Assembly: GCF_900188025.1 (NCBI RefSeq)
Contig: NZ_FZNO01000034.1
Location: forward strand, 1 to 42,387
Length of the DNA stretch: 42,387 bases
Direction: 5' to 3'
Source of the DNA: Blastococcus mobilis
Lineage (GTDB): Bacteria; Actinomycetota; Actinomycetes; Mycobacteriales; Geodermatophilaceae
The position numbers were made by a program, and so were the translations under genes. The first letter of the stretch is position 1. Each line of letters starts with the position of its first letter. Positions 1 through 9,427 of the stretch are shown here, piece after piece. The notes under the pieces are model-generated. The model was given only the letters and a program-made list of their open reading frames with translations. It did no database searches and was not told the origin of the DNA.

Positions 1-75
1 ACCGATCCGCTCGAGCACCTTCTCCAGACCCACGGCCCAGTCCTCGACCTCGGCCACGGTCACATCTTCGACCAT
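1..75 (-). CDS. N-terminal end of a possible IS701-type transposase (partial, runs off left edge)
   Basis: Reading leftward from ATG at 75 gives an open frame of 25 residues, MVEDVTVAEVEDWAVGLEKV and a few more, continuing past the window edge. The pattern of a Trp followed by a Leu-rich amphipathic helix ending in an ERIG-like turn resembles the start of actinobacterial IS701-family transposases, which usually continue with an RFxRxEPR segment. That diagnostic segment lies outside the window, so the call rests on a short resemblance. A CTAG tetranucleotide at 152-155 fits the YTAR-type target reported for IS701 elements and could mark the element end, but no terminal repeat could be verified. 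It could equally be an unrelated small gene divergent from ettA. Confidence 0.35.
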   Translation of the reverse strand, partial: MVEDVTVAEVEDWAVGLEKVLERIG

Positions 76-257
76 CCCGAGACAGTCGTGACCTCGAAGC
101 CCTCAACCCAGTAGACACACCGCAGCCGACAAGACAGGTGCGGCTGTAGTACTAGTTGCCCCGGGCTGGGAGGATCGGACACGAGAACGCACGGGGTGGG
201 GCCGCCGACCGGCGGCCCTGCCCCCGCTCGCGAGACGACGGAAGGCTCCGAAGCCCA

Positions 258-1928
<1,671 letters not shown>

Positions 1929-1939
1929 CCCGTCGGGTT

Positions 1940-1965
1940 GCCGGGGGGCGTGCGCGCCCCCCGGC
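1940..1965 (+). terminator. Perfect 11-bp stem hairpin after ettA
   Basis: The left arm GCCGGGGGGCG (1940-1950) pairs perfectly with CGCCCCCCGGC (1955-1965) around a TGCG loop, 11 nt after the ettA stop. No U-tract follows, as is usual for GC-rich actinobacterial terminators. It probably ends or attenuates ettA transcription before the thioesterase gene. Confidence 0.7.
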
Positions 1966-1988
1966 AGCCGTGCGGCAGGGTGTCGCCC

Positions 1989-2402
1989 GTGAGACACACG
2001 GTGCACGTCCCCATGCGCTGGTCGGACATGGACGCCTACCAGCACATCAACAACGTGGCCTTCCTCGACTACTTCGAGATGGCCCGCGTCAACCTCTTCT
2101 TCGAGCACCCCACGCACGACGAGCAGACCGGCATGCGCCGCGGCCTCGTCGTCCACTCGCACGAGATCGCCTACAAGCGTTCGGTCCTCTACGACGCCGA
2201 GCCCCTGGAGATCCAGATCTGGGTGTCCGGCATCCGGGCCGCGTCCTTCACGTGCCACTACGAGCTCTTCGACCACGGCCGGCTCGCCGTCACCGGCAGC
2301 ACGGTCCTCGTCCCGTTCGACTTCGCCCTCGAGCGCCCGCGGCGCATCACGCCGGAGGAGAAGGAGTTCCTCGCCCGCTACACCGACGAAGCGGCGGCCT
2401 GA
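1989..2402 (+). CDS. Acyl-CoA thioesterase, 4-hydroxybenzoyl-CoA thioesterase-like hotdog fold
   Basis: A protein of 137 aa expected to hydrolyse acyl-CoA thioesters in the cytoplasm. The N-terminus has the family motif MRWSDMDAYQHINNVAFLDY, whose Asp aligns with the catalytic Asp of the 4HBT family. A central helix and a strand pattern typical of a single hotdog domain follow. GTG at 1989 was chosen because it directly precedes the conserved RHTVHVPMRWSD start and has GGCAGGG upstream; an earlier in-frame start would add an unconserved Pro/Arg-rich segment inside the hairpin region. Substrate chain length cannot be read from sequence. It is followed after 97 nt by an acyl-activating enzyme and a thiolase-like gene, so a link to acyl-CoA turnover is plausible, though the family often simply accompanies ettA. 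Confidence 0.85.
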   Translation: MRHTVHVPMRWSDMDAYQHINNVAFLDYFEMARVNLFFEHPTHDEQTGMRRGLVVHSHEIAYKRSVLYDAEPLEIQIWVSGIRAASFTCHYELFDHGRLAVTGSTVLVPFDFALERPRRITPEEKEFLARYTDEAAA

Positions 2403-2499
2403 CGCGGCCATGCCACGAGCGCACCGGCCAGCGCGTCGTCCGCCCGGACCCCGGAACGAGAGTCCCCTGGCCACCCCCGGACGGAGTGGAGGGCAGGAC

Positions 2500-3537
2500 A
2501 TGCCCCCCGTCCGGGAGATCGCGTCGGCGCCGGACCCCGTGGCGGCGGTCCTGAACGCGCACGAGCACGGCGAGCTCATCTCACTGCCGACGTCCGGGAC
2601 GACGAGCCGACCACGGTCGGTCGTCCGCACCACCGCGTCCTGGGTCGACTCCTTCGCTCACGTCTCGCGCCTGACCGAGATCGACGGGTGCTCACGGGTA
2701 TGGGTGCCCGGGCCGCTGGCGGCGACGATGAACCTCTTCGCCGCCGTCCACGCCCGCATGGTCGGCGCGATCCTGGTGGATACACCGGAGGAGGCCACAC
2801 ATGCACACCTCACCCCGGCGACTCTGCTGACCGCCCTTGGCGGCGGCGCCGACCTGCGGGGTGTCCACGTCGTCGTCGCCGGCGATCGGCTCTCGCGCGA
2901 CACGGCCGCGCGCGCCCGCGCGAGCGGTGCTCGCACCAGCCACTACTACGGGGCAGCGGAGCTGTCCTTCGTCGCCTGGGGAACCCACGAGGAGGACCTG
3001 CAGCCTTTCCCCGGCGTCGAGATCGAGATCCGCACCGACACCATCTGGGTGCGCTCGCCCTATCTCTCCCTGGGATACGACCGTTCCCTGGAATACGACC
3101 ATGGCGCTGACGGCCCGTTCGCCGTGGACGACGCCGGGTTCGCCACCGTGGGCGACCGCGGCAGTCTCGAGCAGGGGCTCCTCACCGTCGCCGGCCGCGG
3201 AACCGCGATGGTCCTGACCGGCGGGGTCACCGTGCTGGTGGCGGACGTGGAGCAGGCGCTGCGGCGCGCCACCGGGAGCGATGTCGTCATCGTCGGCGTA
3301 CCGCATCGCCGTCTCGGCCAGGTGGTCGGCGCAGTCGTGACCGAACCGGCGGCTGCGGCGCGGATCCGGTCGGTGGCGCGGGCCGAACTGGCGTCGGCGC
3401 AGCAGCCCCGGCTGTGGTTCGCCGTGCCATCGTTTCCCGTGACCCCGAGCGGCAAAGTCGACCGCATCGCCCTGTCGGCCATGGCGGCGAACGGGCAGCT
3501 GACAGCTGTCACCTCGTCGAGCCGGAGCAAGTCGTGA
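2500..3537 (+). CDS. Compact AMP-forming acyl-CoA ligase-like protein (ANL superfamily), N-terminally short
   Basis: An adenylate-forming enzyme of 345 aa, versus roughly 480-550 for ordinary acyl-CoA ligases. Recognisable elements are the phosphate-binding loop TSGTTSRPR (residues 31-39), YYGAAE (149-154, A5 motif), GDRG with a following GR (218-221, 232-233, A7/A8) and PSGKVDR with Lys319, the usual catalytic lysine. About 150 residues that normally precede the P-loop are absent, and the loop has Ser and Arg where TGxPK is usual. ATG at 2500 was chosen because GGAGGGCAGG-like sequence precedes it and the upstream extension is low-complexity Pro/Arg. The next gene starts inside its stop (GTGA), so the two are translationally coupled. 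The closest contextual analogue is YhfT of Bacillus, beside bioY. MenE is an alternative family but nothing menaquinone-related is nearby. Confidence 0.75.
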   Translation: MPPVREIASAPDPVAAVLNAHEHGELISLPTSGTTSRPRSVVRTTASWVDSFAHVSRLTEIDGCSRVWVPGPLAATMNLFAAVHARMVGAILVDTPEEATHAHLTPATLLTALGGGADLRGVHVVVAGDRLSRDTAARARASGARTSHYYGAAELSFVAWGTHEEDLQPFPGVEIEIRTDTIWVRSPYLSLGYDRSLEYDHGADGPFAVDDAGFATVGDRGSLEQGLLTVAGRGTAMVLTGGVTVLVADVEQALRRATGSDVVIVGVPHRRLGQVVGAVVTEPAAAARIRSVARAELASAQQPRLWFAVPSFPVTPSGKVDRIALSAMAANGQLTAVTSSSRSKS

Positions 3538-4679
3538 GCCGCTTCGACGACATGCCCGTACTGATAGCGGCCCGGCGGACACCCATCGGGACGGCGGGCC
3601 GCTCCCTGGCGGCGCTCACCGCCGCCGACCTCGCCGCACCGGTCATCAGGGCTCTCGCCGATGAACTCCAGCCCGCTGCGCGGGCCAACCTCCGCGACGT
3701 CGTGCTCGGGAACTGCATGGGACCCGGCGGCGACGTCGCGCGGGTCGCGGCGCTGCAGGCCGGGCTCCCGGTCGGCGTCCCAGGCCTCACGGTCGACCGG
3801 CAGTGCGGCAGCGGTCTGGCCGCCGTCGTGCTCGCCATCTCGATGCTGCGAGCGGAGCCGGGAGTCGTGCTGGCCGGGGGAGTGGAGTCCGCCTCCACCG
3901 CGCCGTGGCGCTCCTGGCCGCCGGTCGACGGCGGTCCGCCGACCCGCTTCCAGCGCGCCCCGTTCGCGCCGGCCGGCTGGGCCGATCCGGACATGGGACC
4001 GGCCGCCGACCTGCTCGCCCGCGAGCACGGCGTCCACCGCCGCGCCCAGGACGAGTACGCCGCGCGCTCGCACGCCCGCGCCGTCGCCACCCAGCAGGCC
4101 GGCGGGTTCGACGCAGAGATCGTGCCTCTCGGCGCCGTCAGCACCGACGACCGGCCCCGCTCGGGCCTGTCGGCGGAGCGGCTCGCCCGCCTGCGCCCGG
4201 CCTTCCTGCCCGACGGCACCGTCACCGCCGGCAACTCCTGCGGTGTGAACGACGGCGCCGCCGTGGTCACCGCTGTCGACGCCGCCACGCATCGCCGCCT
4301 GGGAGTGCCCGGCCTGCGGGTGCTCGCCACCGCGACCGCCGGTGTCGCCCCCGATCGACCCGGCCTGGGCATCGTCCCGGCCACTCGGCTCGCTCTGGAC
4401 CGAGCCGGCCTGACGCTCGACGACATCGACGTGATCGAGTTCAACGAGGCCTTCGCCGGGCAGGTGCTGGCCTGCTGCGCCGCGCTCGGCCTCGACCCCG
4501 CACGCGTGTGTCCCGAGGGCGGAGCCCTGGCGCTCGGTCATCCGTGGGGTGCCTCCGGCGCGGTCCTCGCTGTCCGGCTCTTCGCGCAACTGGCCGGCCG
4601 TCCCGGCGGCTACGGCCTCGCCGCGATCGCCGTCGGCGGAGGCCAGGGCGTCGCGATGGTGGTGCAGCGCTGCGGTTGA
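3534..4679 (+). CDS. Thiolase-family protein lacking the second catalytic cysteine
   Basis: A thiolase-fold protein of 381 aa. Nucleophile loop DRQCGSG places Cys91, NEAFAG and ALGHPWGASG carry the conserved Asn and His, but the fourth loop reads AIAVGGGQG where thiolases have CxGGGQG: the acid/base cysteine is Ala (codon GCC). In characterised thiolases that cysteine activates the attacking thiol or enolate, so normal Claisen condensation or thiolysis should be impaired. The protein may act as an acyl-transferase-like or thiolase-like enzyme with altered chemistry. GTG at 3534 overlaps the ligase stop by 4 nt, with GGAG 7 nt upstream. It converges with the MOSC-bioNMY genes, leaving only 25 nt between stops. 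YhfS, beside bioY in Bacillus, is the contextual analogue. Confidence 0.8.
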   Translation: MSRFDDMPVLIAARRTPIGTAGRSLAALTAADLAAPVIRALADELQPAARANLRDVVLGNCMGPGGDVARVAALQAGLPVGVPGLTVDRQCGSGLAAVVLAISMLRAEPGVVLAGGVESASTAPWRSWPPVDGGPPTRFQRAPFAPAGWADPDMGPAADLLAREHGVHRRAQDEYAARSHARAVATQQAGGFDAEIVPLGAVSTDDRPRSGLSAERLARLRPAFLPDGTVTAGNSCGVNDGAAVVTAVDAATHRRLGVPGLRVLATATAGVAPDRPGLGIVPATRLALDRAGLTLDDIDVIEFNEAFAGQVLACCAALGLDPARVCPEGGALALGHPWGASGAVLAVRLFAQLAGRPGGYGLAAIAVGGGQGVAMVVQRCG

Positions 4680-4704
4680 GCGTTCGTTCGGAGCCGCGGT
4701 GCGG

Positions 4705-5235
4705 TCAGACCCGCCGGGGAACGGGGGCGTCGGCTCCGACCGGCGCCCCGCGCCGGGCCGCCTCGCCGTCGGAGAGCGGCCGGATGACGGCCCCCTCGGC
4801 GATCTCCGCGCCGGCGAACACGGCTGCGTTGATCCCGCCGCGATGCAGCATCGCTTTCACCAGCCGCGCGCCGATCAGCCGTTCGAGGTGAGTGCACGGC
4901 GGACAGCGCTTCATCCCGAACAGCAGCGCATCCCCGACGGCGAACCACCGTCCCACCAGCGCGGGCAGGTCCACACCCACGGTCACGAGGTTGCGCCGGG
5001 TGTCGCCGGGCAGCAGATCCACCCCCACGTCCGCGGCGACGGCGGCCACGTCGTCCCGGTCGATCAGCGTCAGCTGCTTCTCCAGGTCCGGGTACTGGGC
5101 CCAGGTGCCCCCGCCGAGCGCGTAACGGTCGCCGTCCAGTCCCGCGCCGGCCACCAACTGCCCGGTGGGCACGCGGCGCATCGGCGCGGCCGCGGTCCCG
5201 GTCAGCCAGATCTCCGTGAGGACGCCCCCGGTCAC
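4705..5235 (-). CDS. MOSC-domain protein, last gene of the bioYMN operon
   Basis: A protein of 176 aa, essentially a lone MOSC domain (YiiM-like). The N-terminal IWLTGTAAAPMRRV leads to GLDGDRYA, then the MOSC core RRNLVTVGVDL, KRCPPCTHL and HRGGINAAVF. The conserved cysteine sits in RCPPC, the usual sulfur- or molybdopterin-ligating position. MOSC proteins act in molybdenum-cofactor sulfuration or as small Moco-dependent reductases of N- or S-oxidised compounds. GTG at 5235 overlaps the bioN stop (GTGA), so it is coupled to the biotin transporter. A role in reducing an oxidised biotin vitamer or in a sulfur step is an inference from operon position only. The RCPPC pair of cysteines is worth noting. 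Confidence 0.8.
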   Translation of the reverse strand: MTGGVLTEIWLTGTAAAPMRRVPTGQLVAGAGLDGDRYALGGGTWAQYPDLEKQLTLIDRDDVAAVAADVGVDLLPGDTRRNLVTVGVDLPALVGRWFAVGDALLFGMKRCPPCTHLERLIGARLVKAMLHRGGINAAVFAGAEIAEGAVIRPLSDGEAARRGAPVGADAPVPRRV

Positions 5236-5885
5236 GTCGTCCGCACGCTGTCGACCGCCGCGCGCCGACCGGGTCGGCGGGCGGTGACGTCGCCCGCTCC
5301 CCGGGCGTCGAGCGCCTCGCCGACCGTGGTCGCCATCCGCAGCACCTGCACGAGCAGCGGCACGACCATGGCCGGCCGCACCCGGTCGGCGCCCCGTGCC
5401 GCCTGGGCCTCCCTGATGCGGGCCGCCCGGTCCGCGACCAGCGGGATGAACCGCAGTGTCATCGCGATGACCAGCCCGATCCGCCCGGGGCGCACCCCGA
5501 ACACCCGCAGCGGCGACGTCAGCCACTCGATGACCGCCACCAGCGCCGTCACCCGCGTCGTCGCGGTCACCACGGCGGCGGCGATCACCAAGGTCAACAG
5601 TCGGAGCACGGCGACCGCGCCGACGAGCGGGCCGGTCACCAGCAGGTGGAAGCCGAACAGTGCGACCAGCCAGATCCACACCGGTCGCACCTGCGAGAGC
5701 AGTGCCCGGCGCGGCAGCCGCGCCCAGAGGAGCCCGGCAGCGAGCACGAGCACGAACGCGGCGGCCACCACCACGAGGCGCGCGGTCGCGAACAGCGCCA
5801 GCCCGAGCAACGCCAGCACGGCGAGCTTCACCCCCGCGGGCGCCCGGTGCACGTGGGTGGTCCCCGGCACGTACAGCGACTGCAT
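5232..5885 (-). CDS. bioN: Biotin ECF transporter transmembrane subunit BioN (EcfT)
   Basis: An integral membrane EcfT-type coupling protein of 217 aa. Several hydrophobic segments occupy residues about 20-115, followed by a cytoplasmic coupling region with the two EcfT motifs, EAQAARGAD and ALDARGAGD (the A-x-x-A-R-G pattern that docks on the ATPase). Its length and order behind bioY and bioM match the bioYMN arrangement known from Corynebacterium. The ATG overlaps the bioM stop by one base (TGATG), and the downstream MOSC gene overlaps its own stop, indicating a single polycistronic message. Confidence 0.88.
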   Translation of the reverse strand: MQSLYVPGTTHVHRAPAGVKLAVLALLGLALFATARLVVVAAAFVLVLAAGLLWARLPRRALLSQVRPVWIWLVALFGFHLLVTGPLVGAVAVLRLLTLVIAAAVVTATTRVTALVAVIEWLTSPLRVFGVRPGRIGLVIAMTLRFIPLVADRAARIREAQAARGADRVRPAMVVPLLVQVLRMATTVGEALDARGAGDVTARRPGRRAAVDSVRTT

Positions 5886-6622
5886 CAGCTCATCCTCGCC
5901 GCGTACCAGGGCACCGTCTCGGCCGGCGGGCCGTCCGCGACCACGCGGCCGTCCTCGAACACCAGGACGCGGTCGAACCCGTCCAGCAGGTCGAGGTGGT
6001 GGGTGACCACGACGGCGTCCTGTTCCAGCGCGTCGATGACCCGGGACACCCGCCGGGTGTTGGCCAGGTCCAGCAGCGTCGTCGGCTCGTCGAACACGAT
6101 CCGCTGGGGCTGCATGACCAGGACGCCGGCGATCGCCAGCAACTGCTTCTGCCCGCCGCTGAGCAGGTGCGCGGGGTGGTCCCGGTGCCCCGCCAGGCCG
6201 TAGCGAACGAGCATCTCGTCGACCCGCCGCGCGGTCTCCTCGGCAGGCAGGCCCTGGTTGTGCGGCCCGAACGCCAGGTCCTCCTCGACCGTCGGGTGCA
6301 CGATCTGCGCGTCCGGGTCCTGGAAGACGAAGCCGACCCTGCGGCGCACCTCCCGGCCCTGCGTGCGGGTGTTCAGGCCGTCGACCAGCACGGTGCCCGT
6401 GGAGGGCACCACCAGCCCGTTGAGCAGACGGGCGAACGTGCTCTTGCCCGACCCGTTCCCACCGATGACGCCGATCCGGCGCTCGGTCAGGGTCAGCGAG
6501 ACATCCGTGAGAACGGGGCGGTCGCCATAGAAGTGGGCGACGTCGCGCAGTTCGATCGCCGTCCGCGGGAGGGTGGCCGCCGAGGCCGCGGTCGCGGCCT
6601 CAGCACGCCGTCCCCACCGCAC
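5885..6622 (-). CDS. bioM: Biotin ECF transporter ATPase BioM (EcfA)
   Basis: A cytoplasmic ABC ATPase of 245 aa that energises biotin uptake. It has Walker [11 protein letters not shown]-loop [10 protein letters not shown], signature [13 protein letters not shown], Walker [14 protein letters not shown] and switch His in VVVTHH. The FQDPDAQ loop is typical of ECF-family ATPases. GTG at 6622 is used; GAGG lies 6-7 nt upstream, just after the bioY stop. The roughly 20 residues before the conserved [11 protein letters not shown] start are Ala-rich and unconserved, so an alternative start a little further in cannot be excluded. A single ATPase gene implies a homodimeric module. Confidence 0.9.
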   Translation of the reverse strand: MRWGRRAEAATAASAATLPRTAIELRDVAHFYGDRPVLTDVSLTLTERRIGVIGGNGSGKSTFARLLNGLVVPSTGTVLVDGLNTRTQGREVRRRVGFVFQDPDAQIVHPTVEEDLAFGPHNQGLPAEETARRVDEMLVRYGLAGHRDHPAHLLSGGQKQLLAIAGVLVMQPQRIVFDEPTTLLDLANTRRVSRVIDALEQDAVVVTHHLDLLDGFDRVLVFEDGRVVADGPPAETVPWYAARMS

Positions 6623-6639
6623 CGAGAACCTCAGGGTCG

Positions 6640-7206
6640 TCAGCCGGCCGTCGCGCGCCGGGTAGGCAGATCGATGACCGGATAGGCCTTGTGGACGGCC
6701 ACGGCGACCAGGGACGCCGCCACCGCCTTGACCACGTCACCCGGGATGAAGGCGAACGCTCCGGTGAACGACGTCCAGAGTGGGATGTCCGCGTAGAGGC
6801 TGGTGAACGGGATGCCGATCGCGTAGATGACCAGCAGGCCGCCGATCAGATTGGCCACCAGGGCCCAGGCGAGGTTGTACCGCCGCCAGAACAGCTGGGT
6901 GAGCAGGCCGATGACGAAGGCCGCGATCGGCCAGCTGTACAGGTATCCGGCGGACGGCCCGACGAAGACGCCGAGCCCTCCACGGCCGCCGGAGAGAACC
7001 GGCAGCCCGACCGCGACCACCGCGAGGAACGCCAGCAGCGCCAATCCGCCCCGGCGCGCACCGAGCACCGAGCCGGCCAGCATCACGCCCAGGGTCTGCG
7101 CGGTGATCGGCACCGGGATCCCTGGCACGGGCACGGGCGGCAGCAGCCCCAGCACCGCCACGATCGCGGCGAAGAGTGCGATGTAGGCGAGGTCCTTGGT
7201 CTTCAC
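6640..7206 (-). CDS. bioY: Biotin-specific S component BioY
   Basis: A membrane substrate-binding S component of 188 aa with about six hydrophobic helices. BioY hallmarks are present: [20 protein letters not shown] near the N-terminus, then [25 protein letters not shown] and [15 protein letters not shown], and a C-terminal [14 protein letters not shown]. It captures extracellular biotin and passes it to BioMN. GTG at 7206 follows AGGAGA at 7213-7218. A TAGTTT hexamer on the minus strand at 7262-7267 may be the -10 element of the operon, giving a leader of about 50 nt. No clear BirA- or BioQ-type operator could be recognised in the 108 nt upstream. Confidence 0.92.
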   Translation of the reverse strand: MKTKDLAYIALFAAIVAVLGLLPPVPVPGIPVPITAQTLGVMLAGSVLGARRGGLALLAFLAVVAVGLPVLSGGRGGLGVFVGPSAGYLYSWPIAAFVIGLLTQLFWRRYNLAWALVANLIGGLLVIYAIGIPFTSLYADIPLWTSFTGAFAFIPGDVVKAVAASLVAVAVHKAYPVIDLPTRRATAG

Positions 7207-7277
7207 GGCAGATCTCCTGGTGGCAGGCCCGCGTCAGCGTCCGGGCGTCGTCGTCGCCCGGAAACTACCGGAGCCCC

Positions 7278-7302
7278 CGGGATCGGATTCGGCGTGATCC
7301 CG
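7278..7302 (-). terminator. Hairpin downstream of the GH13 gene
   Basis: CGGGATC and GATCCCG form a 7-bp perfect stem around an 11-nt loop, 12 nt after the GH13 stop codon and upstream of bioY. It probably terminates the GH13 message. It also lies where the bioY promoter -35 region would be, so a regulatory role is possible. Confidence 0.4.
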
Positions 7303-7314
7303 TGATCGACCGTT

Positions 7315-8901
7315 TCAGGCCTGCAGCCACACCGCCGTGTCGTCCGGGAGGGTCCCGCCGCCGACGGCGGAGCTGGCCAGCAGCACCCGGCCCTCCGGCA
7401 GTGGCACCGCGGTTCCGGAGAGGTTGACCAGGCACACCAGCCCGCTGGGACGGCGGAACGCGAGGCAGCCCTCGGGCGCCGGCAGCCACTCCAGCTCCTC
7501 GCCCCCGAAGGCCGCGGACGACCGCCGCAACGCCAGGGCACTCCGGTACAGCGACTGTATCGACGAGGGATCCGCCGCCTGGGCCTCCGCGGTGAGCCCG
7601 CCCCAGCCCTCCGGCATCGGCAGCCAGGTGTCGGGTCGCGACGAGAACCCGTACGCGGGTTCGGTGCCCGACCACGGCAGCGGGATGCGGCAGGCGTCGC
7701 GGCCCCGTTCGGCGTGGCCCGACCGCTCCCACATCGGGTCCTGCAGCGCCTCGTCGGGCAGGTCGACGTCGGGCATCCCGAGCTCGTCCCCGTTGTAGAG
7801 GTAGGCGGCTCCGGGCAGGGCCAGCTGCAGCAGGGCGGCCGCCCGGGCGCGCCGCAGGCCGAGCTCACCACCGCCGTACCGGGTCACGTGCCGGGGCCGG
7901 TCGTGGTTGGAGAGCACCCAGCACGCCGGTGCCGGCGTCCCGGCCACCGTGGCCAGGGAGTGGCTGACCGCCTGGCGCAGCGCGTCGGCGGTCCAGTCCG
8001 CGGTGAGCAGCTTGAAGTTGAACGCGAGCTGGAGCTCGTCCTCGCGGAGGTACTGGGCGAGCCGGTCGTCGTCGGAGACCCAGACCTCGCCGACCGCCAT
8101 GGTCCCCGGGTACTGGTCGAGCACCGCGCGGATGCGGCGGTGCACGACGTGCACGCCGTCCTGGTCGAAGCGCAGGTCACCGGGGCCGTGGTCGTCGAGC
8201 AGCCCGGTGTCCTCCATCGGCACCATGTCCGGCAGGCCGTCCGGCTTCGCCATGCCGTGGGCGACGTCGATGCGGAAGCCGTCGACGCCGCGGTCCAGCC
8301 AGAACCGCATCGTCTTCTCGAGGTCGGCGACCACCTCCGGGTCGGCGAAGTTCAGGTCGGGTTGCTCCGGAGCGAAGATGTGCAGGTACCACTGGCCGTC
8401 GGGCACCCGGGTCCACGCCGGGCCGCCGAAGACCGAGGGCCAGTTGTTCGGCGGCTCGCTGCCGTCGGGGCCCCGGCCCGCCCGGAACAGGTAGCGGGCG
8501 CGCTCCGGCGATCCCGGCGCCGCCGCCAGTGCCGCCCGGAACCACTCGTGGTCGTGCGAGCTGTGGTTGGGGACCAGGTCGATGGTCACTCGCAAGCCCA
8601 GCCCGTGGGCGTCGGCCAGCAGGGCGTCGAACTCGTCGAGGTCGCCGAACACCGGCTCGACGTCCCGCGGGTCGGCGACGTCGTAGCCGTGGTCGGCCAT
8701 GGGCGACGGGTAGAACGGCGTCATCCAGAGGGCGTCGACGCCGAGGTCGGCGAGGTACGGCAGCCGGCTACGGATGCCGGCGAGGTCGCCGACGCCGTCA
8801 CCGTTCCCGTCGGCGAAGCTGCGGACGTAGATCTGGTAGAAGACCGCGTCCCGCCACCAGTCGGCGGACTCTGGCAGGACGGCGTTCGGGCGCGCGTGCA
8901 C
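7315..8901 (-). CDS. GH13 alpha-glucosidase (oligo-1,6-glucosidase/AglA-like)
   Basis: A cytoplasmic retaining alpha-glucosidase of 528 aa, with no signal peptide. The (beta/alpha)8 barrel starts at WWRDAVFYQIYVRSFADG. GH13 motifs follow: DLVPNHSS (region I), GFRIDVAH with nucleophile Asp212 (II), VGEVWV with acid/base Glu272 (III) and LSNHDRPR with Asp334 (IV). A small C-terminal beta domain ends the protein. The QPDLNF segment before region II is characteristic of alpha-glucosidases rather than endo-amylases; linkage preference is not readable. GTG at 8901 has GAGGAG 5 nt upstream. It lies behind the mscS-MFS-glbO chain, separated by a palindromic repeat, and ends before a hairpin. Confidence 0.9.
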   Translation of the reverse strand: MHARPNAVLPESADWWRDAVFYQIYVRSFADGNGDGVGDLAGIRSRLPYLADLGVDALWMTPFYPSPMADHGYDVADPRDVEPVFGDLDEFDALLADAHGLGLRVTIDLVPNHSSHDHEWFRAALAAAPGSPERARYLFRAGRGPDGSEPPNNWPSVFGGPAWTRVPDGQWYLHIFAPEQPDLNFADPEVVADLEKTMRFWLDRGVDGFRIDVAHGMAKPDGLPDMVPMEDTGLLDDHGPGDLRFDQDGVHVVHRRIRAVLDQYPGTMAVGEVWVSDDDRLAQYLREDELQLAFNFKLLTADWTADALRQAVSHSLATVAGTPAPACWVLSNHDRPRHVTRYGGGELGLRRARAAALLQLALPGAAYLYNGDELGMPDVDLPDEALQDPMWERSGHAERGRDACRIPLPWSGTEPAYGFSSRPDTWLPMPEGWGGLTAEAQAADPSSIQSLYRSALALRRSSAAFGGEELEWLPAPEGCLAFRRPSGLVCLVNLSGTAVPLPEGRVLLASSAVGGGTLPDDTAVWLQA

Positions 8902-8933
8902 CGGGCTCCTCAGCGTGTCGTGTGGTCATGCGC

Positions 8934-8990
8934 GGGCCCCCTGCAGGGTCCCGCCGCGAGCCTGCGAGCGGTGGGGGGCAGGGGGTGTTT
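8934..8990 (-). repeat. Dispersed palindromic repeat, copy A (type 1)
   Basis: This palindrome-rich element begins 3 nt after the glbO stop, on the same strand. Positions 8941-8981 match copy C (18092-18132) at 39 of 41 positions. The outer arms CCCCCTGC and GCAGGGGG pair around a Ser/Leu-free, non-coding core rich in GCTCGC palindromes. It ends shortly before the Shine-Dalgarno sequence of the GH13 gene. Confidence 0.8.
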
Positions 8991-8992
8991 TC

Positions 8993-9427
8993 TCAGGCGG
9001 GGGAGAGGTCGCCGCCGGCGTCGTCCGGAAAGCGGTTCTGCATGCTGCGAGCAGCCATCTCCAGGTAACCCCAGAGCGTCGCGTCTTGCTCGGCGGTGAG
9101 GCCGAGGGAGTCCACCGCCGCCCGCATGTGGGTCAGCCAGGCGTCGCGCTCGACCGGGCCGATCGCGAACGGCGCGTGCCGCATCCGCAGCCGCGGGTGG
9201 CCGCGCTGCTGGGAATAGGTGGTGGGCCCGCCCCAGTACTGCTCGAGGAAGGACCGCAGCCGGACCTCCGCGCCCTGCCAGTCGTCCTGCGGGTACAGCG
9301 GGCCGATCACCGGATCGGTGCGGACCGCGGCGTAGAAGTGCGCGATCAGCCGGGTGAAGGTCGGGGCGCCGCCGACCTCGTCGTAGAAGGTGCGCGCCGA
9401 GGGCAGGGATCGACTCGACTCGCTCAT
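8993..9427 (-). CDS. glbO: Group II truncated haemoglobin (trHbO)
   Basis: A haem protein of 144 aa binding O2 or [21 protein letters not shown] forms the A/B helices, [20 protein letters not shown] carries the E/F region with the proximal His in RMRHAPF, and RDAWL supplies the group II G8 tryptophan. The size and motifs match the GlbO family of actinobacteria. Its ATG overlaps the stop of the upstream MFS gene (ATGA), so it is translationally coupled to it. A 57-bp palindromic repeat follows directly. In mycobacteria GlbO is linked to respiration and oxidative stress; here the partners are a transporter and a mechanosensitive channel, with no obvious pathway link. Confidence 0.92.
   Translation of the reverse strand: MSESSRSLPSARTFYDEVGGAPTFTRLIAHFYAAVRTDPVIGPLYPQDDWQGAEVRLRSFLEQYWGGPTTYSQQRGHPRLRMRHAPFAIGPVERDAWLTHMRAAVDSLGLTAEQDATLWGYLEMAARSMQNRFPDDAGGDLSPA

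Noticed and set aside
2500-3537. MenE (o-succinylbenzoate-CoA ligase) identity for the short ligase
   Set aside because: No other menaquinone gene is nearby and the protein is coupled to a thiolase-like gene, which fits a YhfT-like context better.
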